Shown here piece by piece: positions 45,108 through 54,259 of a DNA stretch of 64,000 nt (position 1 is its first letter; each line of letters opens with the position of its first letter). The DNA is from Flavobacterium weaverense (GTDB taxonomy: Bacteria > Bacteroidota > Bacteroidia > Flavobacteriales > Flavobacteriaceae). The notes below the pieces were generated by a model. The model searched no databases. It was not told where the DNA came from and was given only the letters and a program-made list of their open reading frames with translations. The DNA lies in NCBI RefSeq assembly GCF_003688495.1, contig NZ_REFH01000009.1, forward strand, positions 62,001 through 126,000. The letters run 5' to 3'. The position numbers were made by a program, and so were the translations under genes.

Positions 45108-45833
45108 ATGAGAATAATACCAGCAATAGATATTATAGACGGAAAATGTGTTCGTTTATCTAAAGGTGACTACAATACCAAAATTATATACAACGAAAAT
45201 CCGCTAGAAGTAGCAAAAGAGTTTGAAGCGCACGGCATTGAATATCTACATTTAGTAGATTTAGATGGTGCTAAATCAAGCCAAATTGTCAATTATAAAA
45301 TATTAGAGCAGATTGCAAGTAAAACAAAATTAAAAATTGATTTTGGTGGTGGATTGAAATCGGATGCCGATTTGAAAATTGCATTTGAAAGTGGCGCAAA
45401 CCAGATTACTGGCGGAAGTATCGCTGTAAAAAACAGAGCTATTTTTGAAAAATGGATTGCTGAATACGGAGCTGACAAAATCATTTTAGGAGCGGACGCA
45501 AACAATGAAAAAGTTGCAGTTTCTGGCTGGTTAGAGGAATCTGATGAAGATTTAGTTCCTTTCATTCAAGGGTATCAAGAAAAAGGAATTCAGTACGTTA
45601 TTTGCACTGATATTGCTAAAGACGGAATGCTCGAGGGACCAAGTTTTGATTTATACGCTAAAATTTTGGCGGAAGCCAAAGGAATAAAATTAATCGCCTC
45701 TGGAGGAATTTCTACTTTTGATGAATTACCCAAACTAGCTGAACTAGGGTGTGAAGGAACAATCATTGGAAAAGCAATCTACGAGGGTAGGATTTCAATG
45801 AAACAGTTAGAAAACTACATTTTAAATAAATAG
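45108..45833 (+). CDS. hisA: ProFAR isomerase HisA
   Basis: Phosphoribosylformimino-AICAR-phosphate isomerase, a TIM-barrel sister of HisF. 241 residues. [20 protein letters not shown] contains the catalytic Asp on strand 1, [17 protein letters not shown] binds the first phosphate, and [18 protein letters not shown] carries the second catalytic Asp on strand 5. [20 protein letters not shown] forms the second phosphate site, and [11 protein letters not shown] is the C-terminal strand. Intact; placed in the operon after hisH. Confidence 0.96.
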   Translation: MRIIPAIDIIDGKCVRLSKGDYNTKIIYNENPLEVAKEFEAHGIEYLHLVDLDGAKSSQIVNYKILEQIASKTKLKIDFGGGLKSDADLKIAFESGANQITGGSIAVKNRAIFEKWIAEYGADKIILGADANNEKVAVSGWLEESDEDLVPFIQGYQEKGIQYVICTDIAKDGMLEGPSFDLYAKILAEAKGIKLIASGGISTFDELPKLAELGCEGTIIGKAIYEGRISMKQLENYILNK

Positions 45834-45837
45834 ATTA

Positions 45838-45920
45838 TTTCGCAAAGCCACGCAAAGAAAACACAAAGATTCACTAAGAATTTTGTGTACTTCTGCGTTA
45901 ACTTTGTGATTCTCTGTGAA
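45838..45920. repeat. Imperfect inverted repeat between hisA and hisF
   Basis: The left arm contains TTTCGCAAAGCCACGCAAAG followed by ACACAAAG. The right arm is its approximate reverse complement: TTTTGTGT, then CTTCTGCGTTAACTTTGTG and CTCTGTGAAA. Arms of roughly 35 bp with mismatches and gaps. This CGCAAAG-type element is familiar from flavobacterial intergenic DNA. The hisG-hisD spacer looks like a single arm of the same family. Confidence 0.65.
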
Positions 45921-45931
45921 ACAAAACAAAT

Positions 45932-46687
45932 ATGTTAACAAAAAGAATAATCCCCTGCTTAGATATTAAAAACGGAAGAACCGTAAAAGGTGTAAATTTT
46001 GTAGATTTACGAGATGCTGGAGATCCTGTTGAATTAGCTAAAATTTATTCGGACGAAGGTGCAGATGAATTAGTGTTTTTAGATATCTCGGCGACTGAAG
46101 AGCGAAGAAAAACATTAGTTGATTTAGTTCGTAAAGTAGCTTCGACGATTAATATTCCTTTTACCGTTGGAGGTGGAATATCTTCTGTTGAAGATGTTGA
46201 AGTATTACTGCAAAATGGAGCTGACAAAGTTTCTATCAATTCCTCAGCAGTAAAAAATCCGCAATTAATCAACGATTTAGCACAAAAATTTGGAAGTCAA
46301 TGTGTTGTTGTCGCCATTGATGCTAAACAAATTGATGGAGAATGGGTCGTGCATTTAGTTGGTGGAAAAGTGCCGACAGAGTGGAGCTTATTTGATTGGG
46401 CAAAAGAAGTGGAACAGCGTGGTGCAGGAGAAATCTTATTTACTTCGATGGATAACGACGGAACTAAAAATGGTTTTGCAAATGAGGCTTTAGCTAAATT
46501 ATCTGAACTAGTAAATATTCCAATCATTGCCTCGGGCGGCGCTGGAACTATTCAACATTTTGTTGACGCCTTTAAAGATGGAAAAGCGGATGCAGCATTA
46601 GCAGCAAGTGTTTTTCACTTTAAAGAAATTGAAATAAAAACGCTGAAAAACGAACTTAAAAATAACAACATAGAGGTCAGAATTTAG
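45932..46687 (+). CDS. hisF: Imidazole glycerol phosphate synthase, cyclase subunit HisF
   Basis: Cyclase half of IGP synthase; uses ammonia from HisH to make IGP and AICAR. 251 residues, normal. [20 protein letters not shown] holds the catalytic Asp on strand 1. [17 protein letters not shown] is the first phosphate site and [20 protein letters not shown] the middle strands. [16 protein letters not shown] contains the second catalytic Asp. [16 protein letters not shown] is the second phosphate site. Intact, downstream of an interspersed repeat. Confidence 0.97.
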   Translation: MLTKRIIPCLDIKNGRTVKGVNFVDLRDAGDPVELAKIYSDEGADELVFLDISATEERRKTLVDLVRKVASTINIPFTVGGGISSVEDVEVLLQNGADKVSINSSAVKNPQLINDLAQKFGSQCVVVAIDAKQIDGEWVVHLVGGKVPTEWSLFDWAKEVEQRGAGEILFTSMDNDGTKNGFANEALAKLSELVNIPIIASGGAGTIQHFVDAFKDGKADAALAASVFHFKEIEIKTLKNELKNNNIEVRI

Positions 46688-46732
46688 TCTTTAACACTAA
46701 GAATCGTGACTTAACAACTTTAGACTTAAAAA

Positions 46733-47332
46733 ATGAACATAGATTTTTCAAAAAATACAGACGGATTAATTCCTGCAATTATTCAGGATAGCGAAACTAA
46801 AAATGTTTTGATGTTGGGTTACATGAATGCAGAAGCTTATCAAAAAACTGTCGCAACAAATAAAGTAACATTTTACAGTAGGAGTAAACAGAGACTTTGG
46901 GCAAAAGGTGAAGAAAGTGGAAACTTTTTAAATTTGGTCGAAATTAAAAATGACTGCGATAACGACACCCTATTAATCCAAGTTAAACCAGAAGGACCAA
47001 CTTGCCATAAAGGAACCGATACGTGTTGGGCTGAAGAAAATAAAACAGATTATGGATTTATCTCTACGCTAGAAAACACTATCACGACTCGTAGAGAAAA
47101 TGCAGATTCTGAAAAAAGCTACGTTGCATCATTGTTTAAATTAGGAATGAACAAGATTGCTCAAAAAGTAGGTGAGGAAGCAATTGAAGTTGTTATTGAA
47201 GCAAAGGATGACAATGATGATTTGTTTTTAAGTGAAAGTGCCGACTTACTTTTTCATTACCTGATTTTACTGCAAGCTAAAGGATTTAAGCTAAATGATG
47301 TAGTCGACGTATTAAAAAGTCGTCAGAAGTAA
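46733..47332 (+). CDS. hisIE: Bifunctional HisIE: PR-AMP cyclohydrolase / PR-ATP pyrophosphohydrolase
   Basis: 199 residues covering the second and third steps of the pathway. The N-terminal HisI part has YMNAEAYQKTV, FYSRSKQRLWAKGEESGN and the zinc-binding DCDNDTLLIQV and GPTCHKGTDTCW (cysteine and acidic ligands). The C-terminal HisE part is the all-helical MazG-like domain with KVGEEAIEVVIEAK and ESADLLFHYLILL, which carry the metal-binding acidic residues. Last gene of the operon, followed by a clear terminator. Confidence 0.96.
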   Translation: MNIDFSKNTDGLIPAIIQDSETKNVLMLGYMNAEAYQKTVATNKVTFYSRSKQRLWAKGEESGNFLNLVEIKNDCDNDTLLIQVKPEGPTCHKGTDTCWAEENKTDYGFISTLENTITTRRENADSEKSYVASLFKLGMNKIAQKVGEEAIEVVIEAKDDNDDLFLSESADLLFHYLILLQAKGFKLNDVVDVLKSRQK

Positions 47333-47357
47333 AAAGATAATAAAATAGATTGATTGA

Positions 47358-47400
47358 AAGACCCAATAGTAAAATGATTTACTGTTGGGTCTTCTTTTTT
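47358..47400 (+). terminator. Terminator of the histidine operon
   Basis: AAGACCCAA (47358-47366) pairs with TTGGGTCTT (47385-47393), with further AGTAAA/TTTACT pairing inside, and T residues follow. It is 25 bp after hisIE. Confidence 0.88.
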
Positions 47401-47458
47401 CTTTTATTTCAATAAACAATCTATTATATTTACTATTTAGATAAAAGTGTAGAACAAA

Positions 47459-48598
47459 ATGCAAGTGATGAATTCAGAAAATAATGCTGCTGTAGCAGAA
47501 GAGGAAAATAAAGACAGTAATACAAGTTTATATATCATTCTAAAAACTGATGAAGAGGACGCTCGACCAGTTTACATTTCCGGTAATTTTAATAGTTGGC
47601 GCACGCAGGATAAGGAATTTATGATGGAAAAAATAGGATCTAATTCCTATCACTACAAGTTTCCACATGAATTTAATTATCCAGTTGAGCTTTTATATAA
47701 ATTTACAAAAGGAGATTGGAGTGAAGTAGAAATTGATAGCGAAGGTAATCGTACAGAAAACCGTTCCACAACAATGCATACTGGCGTTAAAGAAGAACAT
47801 GTGGCACGATGGAGAAAAAACTGGCTTCCTTTTAAGCAATCTTTTTTACCACAAGTGCAATTGATTTCAGATGAGTTTGAAATCCCACAACTTAACAAAA
47901 CAAGGAAAATATGGGCTTTATTGCCTCATGACTATGACAATTCTGGAGAAAGCTATCCTGTAATGTATTTACAAGATGCGCAAAATCTATTTAATGAAGC
48001 GGCAGAATTTGGAAATTGGGAAATTGATAAAAAATTGGCAGTAATGTCAGAGTACAAAATTGGAAAAATAATCGTTATTGCAGTTGAGCATGCCGAGGAA
48101 GATAGAATTAAAGAATATAATGTAGGTAAAACGGTCCTTGGAAAAGGACAAGGAAAAAAATATATTCGTTTTGTAACTGATACGTTAAAACCATTTGTTG
48201 ACCAGCATTTTCGAACAAAACCTGAACGTGAGTTTACTGGAATTGGTGGAAGCTCTTTAGGAGGATTAATAAGCATCTTTAGTGGCTTGAGAAATCCTGA
48301 AGTGTACGGAAAATTAATGATTTTCTCACCTTCACTTTGGGTAGTTCCAGAGTTAAAAATCGATTCTAAAAGCGAAGATCTAGAGGATACTAAAATTTAT
48401 CTCTACGCTGGTGGCGATGAAAGTAAAACTATGATCCAACATATTACAAAATTTCAAAACGATTTAGTATCAAATCATTTTGTTGCTGATAAATCAAATA
48501 TTAATTTAAGTATAAATAGAGAAGGAAAACATACCGAAACGTTCTGGAGTGATGAGTTCCCCAAGGCGATTGAATGGCTATTTTTTCAAACAAAGTAG
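47459..48598 (+). CDS. Alpha/beta-hydrolase esterase with N-terminal CBM48/E-set domain
   Basis: 379 residues, no signal peptide. Residues about 20-105 form an immunoglobulin-like E-set/CBM48 domain (RPVYISGNFNSWRTQDKEF, LLYKFTKGDWSEVEID). The rest is an enterochelin-esterase/EstD-like hydrolase: YPVMYLQDAQNLF, then the nucleophile elbow GIGGSSLGGLISIF (Ser) and a catalytic His in NREGKHTETFW near the C terminus. Fes-type enzymes hydrolyse esters of peptide-like siderophores or antibiotics. It is first in a group with an M17 aminopeptidase and an ATP-grasp ligase, so it may cleave the same compound they build. ATG 47459 (or 47468). Confidence 0.82.
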   Translation: MQVMNSENNAAVAEEENKDSNTSLYIILKTDEEDARPVYISGNFNSWRTQDKEFMMEKIGSNSYHYKFPHEFNYPVELLYKFTKGDWSEVEIDSEGNRTENRSTTMHTGVKEEHVARWRKNWLPFKQSFLPQVQLISDEFEIPQLNKTRKIWALLPHDYDNSGESYPVMYLQDAQNLFNEAAEFGNWEIDKKLAVMSEYKIGKIIVIAVEHAEEDRIKEYNVGKTVLGKGQGKKYIRFVTDTLKPFVDQHFRTKPEREFTGIGGSSLGGLISIFSGLRNPEVYGKLMIFSPSLWVVPELKIDSKSEDLEDTKIYLYAGGDESKTMIQHITKFQNDLVSNHFVADKSNINLSINREGKHTETFWSDEFPKAIEWLFFQTK

Positions 48599-48604
48599 GA
48601 AGTT

Positions 48605-48621
48605 AAAACTTTTTAAGTTTT
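48605..48621 (+). repeat. Small AT hairpin between esterase and aminopeptidase
   Basis: AAAACTT-TTT-AAGTTTT forms a 7-bp hairpin in the 53-bp gap, without a T tract. It may be a short interspersed hairpin and is unlikely to be a terminator. Confidence 0.4.
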
Positions 48622-48651
48622 GATTTCCAAACAAAAATTAAACAAAAAACA

Positions 48652-50085
48652 ATGACAATAAATACAGTTCAAAACCTAGATAATTTTTCAGGAATAGTTT
48701 TAATTCCAGTTTTCGAAACATACGATAAAAATATAATTCCAATTTCATTTAATGAAGTTGAAGTTTCGTCCAAGCTTTTCTTTGGCAAAAAAGACACACA
48801 TTATCTAACCGAAAAAAATGATACTACTTATCTGTTTATTGGATTAGGAAAGTCAATTGATTACAAATCTTTCAAGAATATTTTTCGTCGTATTTCAGCT
48901 AAACAAAAAGAGCACTTTAGTACAAGTGTTGCATTAGTTATACCAGAGGGATTCGAGGATAATCAAGTTGAAGCCTCTATATCTGGTTTACTTTTAGGAA
49001 CTTATAATTTAGGACATTTTAAATCAGATAAGAAAGAACATCCTTTTTTAGAGCAAGATTTCACGCTAAACTTGGTTACAACTAATAACCATTTGGCCGC
49101 AGCCGAAAAAGCTTTAAAAATTGCAAAAGCACAGCTGAACATTTTTGATTTAGTTGACTTACCACCTAACAAAGTCACTCCAAAATACTTAGCGACATGG
49201 TCAAAAGATGCCGGTGAAAAATATGGATTTGAAGTAACAGTTTTAGGATTTGAAGATTCAAAAATTGCTGGTTTAGGTGCATTTTTAGCAGTTGGGAAAG
49301 GAAGTGAAAACGAACCTCAGTTTATTATAATGGAGTATACTCCAAAGTTTCCTGCAGCTTCAATGAAACACATTGGATTAGTTGGAAAAGGAATCACATT
49401 TGATACAGGAGGCCTTAACATTAAAACCGCAGGAATGCTTCATATGAAGTGTGATATGGCAGGTGGTGGAGCTGTTCTAGGAGCAATGCAGCTAATAGCG
49501 GACTTACAATTACCAGTAAAAGTAACTGCAATCGTCCCGTGTGCTGAAAATTCAGTCGATGCGAAATCCTTTTTACCAAGCGACGTAATTACAAGTTACA
49601 GCGGGAATTCAATTGAAATTATTGATACAGACGCTGAAGGAAGACTTGTATTAGCTGATGGTTTATCCTATATGATAAAGAATTTTAAGCCAGATTATAT
49701 GATTGATATTGCAACACTTACAGGAAGTAGTATTGGAACTTTTGGTACAGAATGTGGTGCATTATTTACTAATAACACGGAAATGTCAACTAAGTTGCAG
49801 GACACTGGAGATGCAATTGGTGAACGTTTATGGCCATTACCGCTATGGGATGTTTACAAACAAGATATCGAAAGTGATATTGCAGATGTTAAAAATTACA
49901 GTGGCAAACCAGTTGCTGGGGCGATTAGCGCGGCAAAATTTTTAGAATATTTTACACAAGAGCATACTGCTTGGGCACATTTGGATGTAGCAGGTGTGAC
50001 TTTTGGCGATGACGAATTTGCTAAAAGTAAACATGCCACTGCGTTTGGTGTTCATTTATTAACTAAATTCATTGAAAATTTATAA
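48652..50085 (+). CDS. M17 leucyl aminopeptidase family protein
   Basis: 477 residues. C-terminal M17 catalytic domain with the dimetal ligands in place: KGITFDTGGLNIK (Lys/Asp), MKCDMAGGGAV (Asp) and IDTDAEGRLVLADGL (Asp/Glu and the catalytic Arg). The N-terminal alpha/beta domain (about 1-150) is regular. It probably trims N-terminal residues from peptides in the cytoplasm. It starts 53 bp after the esterase and ends 3 bp before the ATP-grasp gene, so the three form one transcript. Given the neighbours it might process the amide product of the ligases rather than general peptides; this is inference. Confidence 0.93.
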   Translation: MTINTVQNLDNFSGIVLIPVFETYDKNIIPISFNEVEVSSKLFFGKKDTHYLTEKNDTTYLFIGLGKSIDYKSFKNIFRRISAKQKEHFSTSVALVIPEGFEDNQVEASISGLLLGTYNLGHFKSDKKEHPFLEQDFTLNLVTTNNHLAAAEKALKIAKAQLNIFDLVDLPPNKVTPKYLATWSKDAGEKYGFEVTVLGFEDSKIAGLGAFLAVGKGSENEPQFIIMEYTPKFPAASMKHIGLVGKGITFDTGGLNIKTAGMLHMKCDMAGGGAVLGAMQLIADLQLPVKVTAIVPCAENSVDAKSFLPSDVITSYSGNSIEIIDTDAEGRLVLADGLSYMIKNFKPDYMIDIATLTGSSIGTFGTECGALFTNNTEMSTKLQDTGDAIGERLWPLPLWDVYKQDIESDIADVKNYSGKPVAGAISAAKFLEYFTQEHTAWAHLDVAGVTFGDDEFAKSKHATAFGVHLLTKFIENL

Positions 50086-50088
50086 ACT

Positions 50089-51303
50089 ATGGAAAACGCT
50101 AAAACCTTTCTTTGCATTTCAAATTATTTCAAGGGTGCCGATTTTTTGATTCAATTAAAAAAATTAGGTAACAAAGTTTATTTGGTAACTAGTGACAAAC
50201 TTAAAGACGAAGCGTGGCCACATCAATATATTGATGAGATTTTTTACATGGAAGGTCGAGATGTAGATTGGAATTTGGAGCATCTATTGCTGGGAGTTGG
50301 TAATTTCATGAAATCAACCAACGTTGATGCTATTGTTGCACTCGATGATTATGACGTTGAGAAAGCGACTTATCTTAGAGAAAATCTCCGTATTGGAGGA
50401 ATGGGACAAACAACAGGACGTTATTTTAGAGACAAACTTGCTATGCGTATGCGTGCTAAGAGCTGCGGAATTCCTATACCCGCATTTTGTTCGTTATTCA
50501 ATGATCATGACATTGATACTTTTGCAGATACTGTAGCAGCGCCGTGGGTTTTTAAACCACGTTCTGAAGCTTCAGCAAATGGAATTATAAAAGTCTACGA
50601 CAAAGAAAGCTTATGGATTAAGATTAATGAATTGGGAAATAATAGATTTAAATATTTATTAGAGCAATTTAAGCCAGGCGATGTGTATCACTGTGATAGT
50701 TTAATATCAGAAGGTAAAGTTATCTTTAGTCTGACTTCAAAATATTTATCGACACCTATGGACGTTTCTCATAATGGAGGTGTTTTTCGTTCGATGAACA
50801 TAAAATATGGTTCAGAGGACGATAAAGCGATTAAAAAAATGAACGAGATGGTGATGAAAGGCTTTGGATTGAAACATGGAGCCGCACACACAGAGTTTAT
50901 AAAAAGCAATGAAAATGGCCAAATCTATTTTCTAGAAACATCTTCTAGAGTAGGAGGAGCTCATATTGCAGAAATGGTAACGGAAGCGTCGAATATCAAT
51001 TTGTGGAAAGAATGGGCAGCGATCGAAGACTCATTAGTTAAGGAAACAAAATATACTCTGCCTAAGGCGAAAAAAGGATATGCAGGAATTGCAATTACTT
51101 TATCAAAAATTCAGCATCCTGATTTATCATCGTTTTCTGATCCTGAAGTATGTTTCAAAGTTCCTTTAGCATACCACGCAGGATTAGTAGTAAAATCAGA
51201 TAAGCAAGAGCGAGTTCAAACGCTATTAGATGATTATGGTGCGCGTTTAGAGTCTGAATTTACTGCTGTTATAGAGCAAGAAAAAGTAAATAATTTACAT
51301 TAA
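50089..51303 (+). CDS. ATP-grasp ligase A
   Basis: 404 residues with the ATP-grasp layout: a Rossmann-like preATP domain (about 1-110), a lid region with MRAKSCGIPIPAF and PWVFKPRSEASANG containing the ATP-binding lysine, and a metal-binding C-terminal part. The acidic and arginine residues are in HTEFIKSNENGQIYFLETSSRVGG, with Glu and Asn/Arg ligands. Closest in style to carbamoyl-phosphate-synthase-like carboxylate-amine ligases of unknown substrate. Gene order esterase-M17-ligase, followed by a terminator. With the minus-strand ligases at 54260-58539 it suggests several amide-bond steps in one pathway. Confidence 0.85.
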   Translation: MENAKTFLCISNYFKGADFLIQLKKLGNKVYLVTSDKLKDEAWPHQYIDEIFYMEGRDVDWNLEHLLLGVGNFMKSTNVDAIVALDDYDVEKATYLRENLRIGGMGQTTGRYFRDKLAMRMRAKSCGIPIPAFCSLFNDHDIDTFADTVAAPWVFKPRSEASANGIIKVYDKESLWIKINELGNNRFKYLLEQFKPGDVYHCDSLISEGKVIFSLTSKYLSTPMDVSHNGGVFRSMNIKYGSEDDKAIKKMNEMVMKGFGLKHGAAHTEFIKSNENGQIYFLETSSRVGGAHIAEMVTEASNINLWKEWAAIEDSLVKETKYTLPKAKKGYAGIAITLSKIQHPDLSSFSDPEVCFKVPLAYHAGLVVKSDKQERVQTLLDDYGARLESEFTAVIEQEKVNNLH

Positions 51304-51324
51304 TTTATTTTAACAAATATAATT

Positions 51325-51358
51325 AGCGACTAATTTCATTGAATTAGTCGCTTTTTTA
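51325..51358 (+). terminator. Terminator of the esterase-M17-ligase group
   Basis: AGCGACTAATT (51325-51335) pairs perfectly with AATTAGTCGCT (51342-51352) around a 6-nt loop, followed by a T tract. It closes the first wing of the cluster. Confidence 0.9.
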
Positions 51359-51441
51359 TTTAGTGCTATTTCTTCTTACCTCATGTAATTTCCTATCTTC
51401 GTGTTTTAATAAAATTATCCTTCTTTTATATATCTATTTTC

Positions 51442-52482
51442 ATGAAAAAACTGCTCTATCTCTTTATTCTAATTGCTTTTGTAAGTTGTAAAATTAACTA
51501 CCAAAAGGAAGTTACTAAAATAAAAAACAAGGATTCCGTTTTCACCATCGCGTTTGGATCATGCGATAATCAAGTAATTAAAAATGAACTTTGGCCATAT
51601 ATCGATAAGAATAATCCTTCTGTTTGGATTTGGGGTGGTGATAATGTTTACTCTGATACGGAAGACATGACAGTGCTTGAAAATAACTACAAAATTCAAA
51701 AGCAAGATTCGGAATACCTTTCCTTTATCAAAAATAAAATTGTATTAGGGACTTGGGATGATCATGATTACGGAGCAAACGACGCGGGAGTAGAATATTC
51801 TTTTAAAAGACAAAGCCAACAATTACTTCTTAATTTCTTAGATACTCCAACTAATGCTGTAGAGCGCACTAGAGATGGTGTGTACAATTCAAAAACAATC
51901 CAATTTAATAAAAACAAAGTAAAAGTTATCGTTCTAGATTCTAGATTCTTTAGAACAGCTTTGACGAAAGCAAAAGGTGCTAAAAAACGTTTTCAACCTA
52001 ACGTTTATGGCGAAGGTACGATGTTAGGAACAGAACAGTGGAAGTGGCTTGAAAATGAATTAAACACTTCAGATGCACAATTTAATGTCATTGTAAGCAG
52101 TGTTCAATTTTTATCAAATAAACATGGTTTTGAAGCATGGGCTAATTTTCCTCACGAAGTAGATAAGCTTGAAAAATTGATTATTTCTTCGAAAGCGAAA
52201 GGAACATTTATAATATCTGGTGATCGTCATATTGCTACTTTTTCTTCTAAAAATGTGGATGGATTAGCATATCCTTTAGTTGATTTTACTTCCAGTGGAT
52301 TAACTCATACATATACTTCTTTTTCTGGTGAAGAAAATCCTTTTGTAAAAGGCGAAGTGGTGAAAGATATTAACTTTGGTTTACTGCAATTTGATTTTAA
52401 AAATAACTCAGTACTAATGCAGATTCGAGGAAAAGAAAATAAAATCTTAGGCGAGTTTACTCAAAAATATCCTTCGAATTAA
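51442..52482 (+). CDS. PhoD-like metallophosphatase lipoprotein
   Basis: 346 residues. N-terminal lipoprotein signal (LFILIAFVSC, Cys16). The PhoD-type metallophosphatase core has FGSCDNQ near the N terminus, WGGDNVYSD, GTWDDHDYGANDAG (metal-bridging Asp/His), VIVLDSRFFRT, and ISGDRHIATFS near the C-terminal metal site. Likely an exported alkaline phosphatase/phosphodiesterase. It is separated from the ligase group by a terminator and from the M1 gene by 58 bp, so it is probably an insertion between the two wings rather than an essential part of them. Confidence 0.87.
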   Translation: MKKLLYLFILIAFVSCKINYQKEVTKIKNKDSVFTIAFGSCDNQVIKNELWPYIDKNNPSVWIWGGDNVYSDTEDMTVLENNYKIQKQDSEYLSFIKNKIVLGTWDDHDYGANDAGVEYSFKRQSQQLLLNFLDTPTNAVERTRDGVYNSKTIQFNKNKVKVIVLDSRFFRTALTKAKGAKKRFQPNVYGEGTMLGTEQWKWLENELNTSDAQFNVIVSSVQFLSNKHGFEAWANFPHEVDKLEKLIISSKAKGTFIISGDRHIATFSSKNVDGLAYPLVDFTSSGLTHTYTSFSGEENPFVKGEVVKDINFGLLQFDFKNNSVLMQIRGKENKILGEFTQKYPSN

Positions 52483-52540
52483 AATCAAAGCAAGCTTACC
52501 TCGAGTATCAAAATGTACTTTCGAACAAAATAGATTAAAT

Positions 52541-54196
52541 ATGAAAAAACAGTTAGGAATTATTTTTTTCTCTTTACTTGCATTTAATGGAGTAAGTGCG
52601 CAAGGATTGTTAACCGCAAAAGAGAATACTTTTACAAGACAAGACACGTTAAGAGGAAGTATAACAAAGGAAAGGGAATGGTGGGATGTAAAAAAATATC
52701 ACCTTGATATAAAAGTTAATCCTGTAGATAGCACTATTACAGGTTCAAATACTATTGGTTATAAAGTTCTTACAGAGTATAATTTAATGCAAATTGATTT
52801 ACAAACTCCAATGGAGATTTATAAAGTAATTCAAGATGGAAAAGAATTAAAATATAAAAGAGAAGGGAATGCTTTTTTTATCGAATTAGTGGCAGCACAG
52901 AAAGTTGGTGCCATCAAAGAATTGATCGTTTTTTATGGTGGTAAACCAAAAGTAGCCATAAATCCGCCTTGGGATGGGGGAATTACATGGAGAAAAGATA
53001 GCAGTGGAAAATCATTTATTGGTTCTTCTTGCCAAGGATTAGGTGCTAGCGTGTGGTGGCCAAATAAAGATCATATGTATGATGAAGTGGATAATATGTT
53101 GATTAGTATTAATGCTCCCAAAGATTTAATGGCAGTTTCAAATGGTCGTTTACAAAGTGTAAAACAGATGAAAGACGGAACAAAAACGTACAATTGGTAC
53201 GTTTCAAACCCAATCAACAATTATGGAGTAAATATTAATATTGGAGATTATGTATCTTTCTCTGAGAAGTTCAAAGGTGAAAAAGGAAATTTAGATTGCA
53301 CGTATTATGTATTAAGAGAGAATTTGGCTAAAGCCAAAAAGCAGTTCAAAGATGCGCCTAGAATGTTAAAGGCATTCGAACATTGGTTTGGACCTTATCC
53401 TTTTTATGAAGATAGTTACAAGCTCGTTGAAGCGCCTTATTTAGGAATGGAGCATCAAAGCTCAGTGACTTACGGCAACGGATTTGAAAACGGTTATTTA
53501 GGTAGAGATTTGAGTGGTACGGGTTGGGGACTCAAATTTGATTTTATAATAATACATGAATCAGGGCATGAGTGGTTTGCTAATAATATTACATATAAAG
53601 ATATTGCTGACATGTGGATTCATGAGAGTTTTACAAATTATTCAGAGAGCTTATTTGTAGAATACTATTACGGAAAGCAAGCTGGATATGAATATGTAAA
53701 AGGACTTAGGAAAAGTATAAATAATGATATACCTATTATCGGTAAATATGATGTAAACAACGAAGGTTCAGCTGATATGTATTATAAAGGTTCGAATGTT
53801 TTACATACTTTGCGACAAATTGTAAATAATGATGAGAAATGGAGAGCAATTTTAAGAGGTTTAAATAGCACTTTTTACCATCAAACAGTTACAACTAAAC
53901 AAATTGAAGACTATATTAGTAAAGAAGTTGGAATGGACTTAAATCCCTTTTTTAATCAGTATTTGCGAGATACTAGAATTCCAACATTAGAATACTTTTT
54001 CAAGAATAATGCTTTAGGTTATCGTTGGACTAATAGCGTAATGGGATTCAATATGCCGATAAAAGTAATGTTAAATGGTAAAGAGCAACTTTTAAAGCCA
54101 ACTAGTGATTGGTCTACTTTAGCTGCTGTTAGCAGTCAGCCTAGCTTAACTGTCGATAGTAATTTTTATGTGGCACGCATTAATATTACGGACTAA
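52541..54196 (+). CDS. M1 family metallopeptidase, secreted
   Basis: 551 residues with a cleavable signal peptide (MKKQLGIIFFSLLAFNGVSA). The gluzincin zinc motif HESGHEW and the downstream Glu in WIHESFTNYSESLF fit M1 aminopeptidases. The upstream exopeptidase motif, normally GxMEN, reads LGMEHQSS, so the amino-end recognition may differ. Probably outer-membrane or periplasmic and nutritional. It ends at a bidirectional terminator shared with the ATP-grasp gene facing it. No type IX secretion C-terminal domain is apparent. Not obviously connected with the ligases. Confidence 0.9.
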   Translation: MKKQLGIIFFSLLAFNGVSAQGLLTAKENTFTRQDTLRGSITKEREWWDVKKYHLDIKVNPVDSTITGSNTIGYKVLTEYNLMQIDLQTPMEIYKVIQDGKELKYKREGNAFFIELVAAQKVGAIKELIVFYGGKPKVAINPPWDGGITWRKDSSGKSFIGSSCQGLGASVWWPNKDHMYDEVDNMLISINAPKDLMAVSNGRLQSVKQMKDGTKTYNWYVSNPINNYGVNINIGDYVSFSEKFKGEKGNLDCTYYVLRENLAKAKKQFKDAPRMLKAFEHWFGPYPFYEDSYKLVEAPYLGMEHQSSVTYGNGFENGYLGRDLSGTGWGLKFDFIIIHESGHEWFANNITYKDIADMWIHESFTNYSESLFVEYYYGKQAGYEYVKGLRKSINNDIPIIGKYDVNNEGSADMYYKGSNVLHTLRQIVNNDEKWRAILRGLNSTFYHQTVTTKQIEDYISKEVGMDLNPFFNQYLRDTRIPTLEYFFKNNALGYRWTNSVMGFNMPIKVMLNGKEQLLKPTSDWSTLAAVSSQPSLTVDSNFYVARINITD

Positions 54197-54213
54197 ATTA
54201 ATTTTCATTATAT

Positions 54214-54247
54214 AAAAAAAGACAAATTGAGCGATTTGTCTTTTTTT
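54214..54247. terminator. Bidirectional terminator between convergent genes
   Basis: A7-GACAAAT (54214-54227) pairs with ATTTGTC-T7 (54234-54247) around a 6-nt loop. T tracts exist on both strands, serving the M1 peptidase gene and the facing ATP-grasp gene. Confidence 0.92.
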
Positions 54248-54259
54248 GTACAATATATT

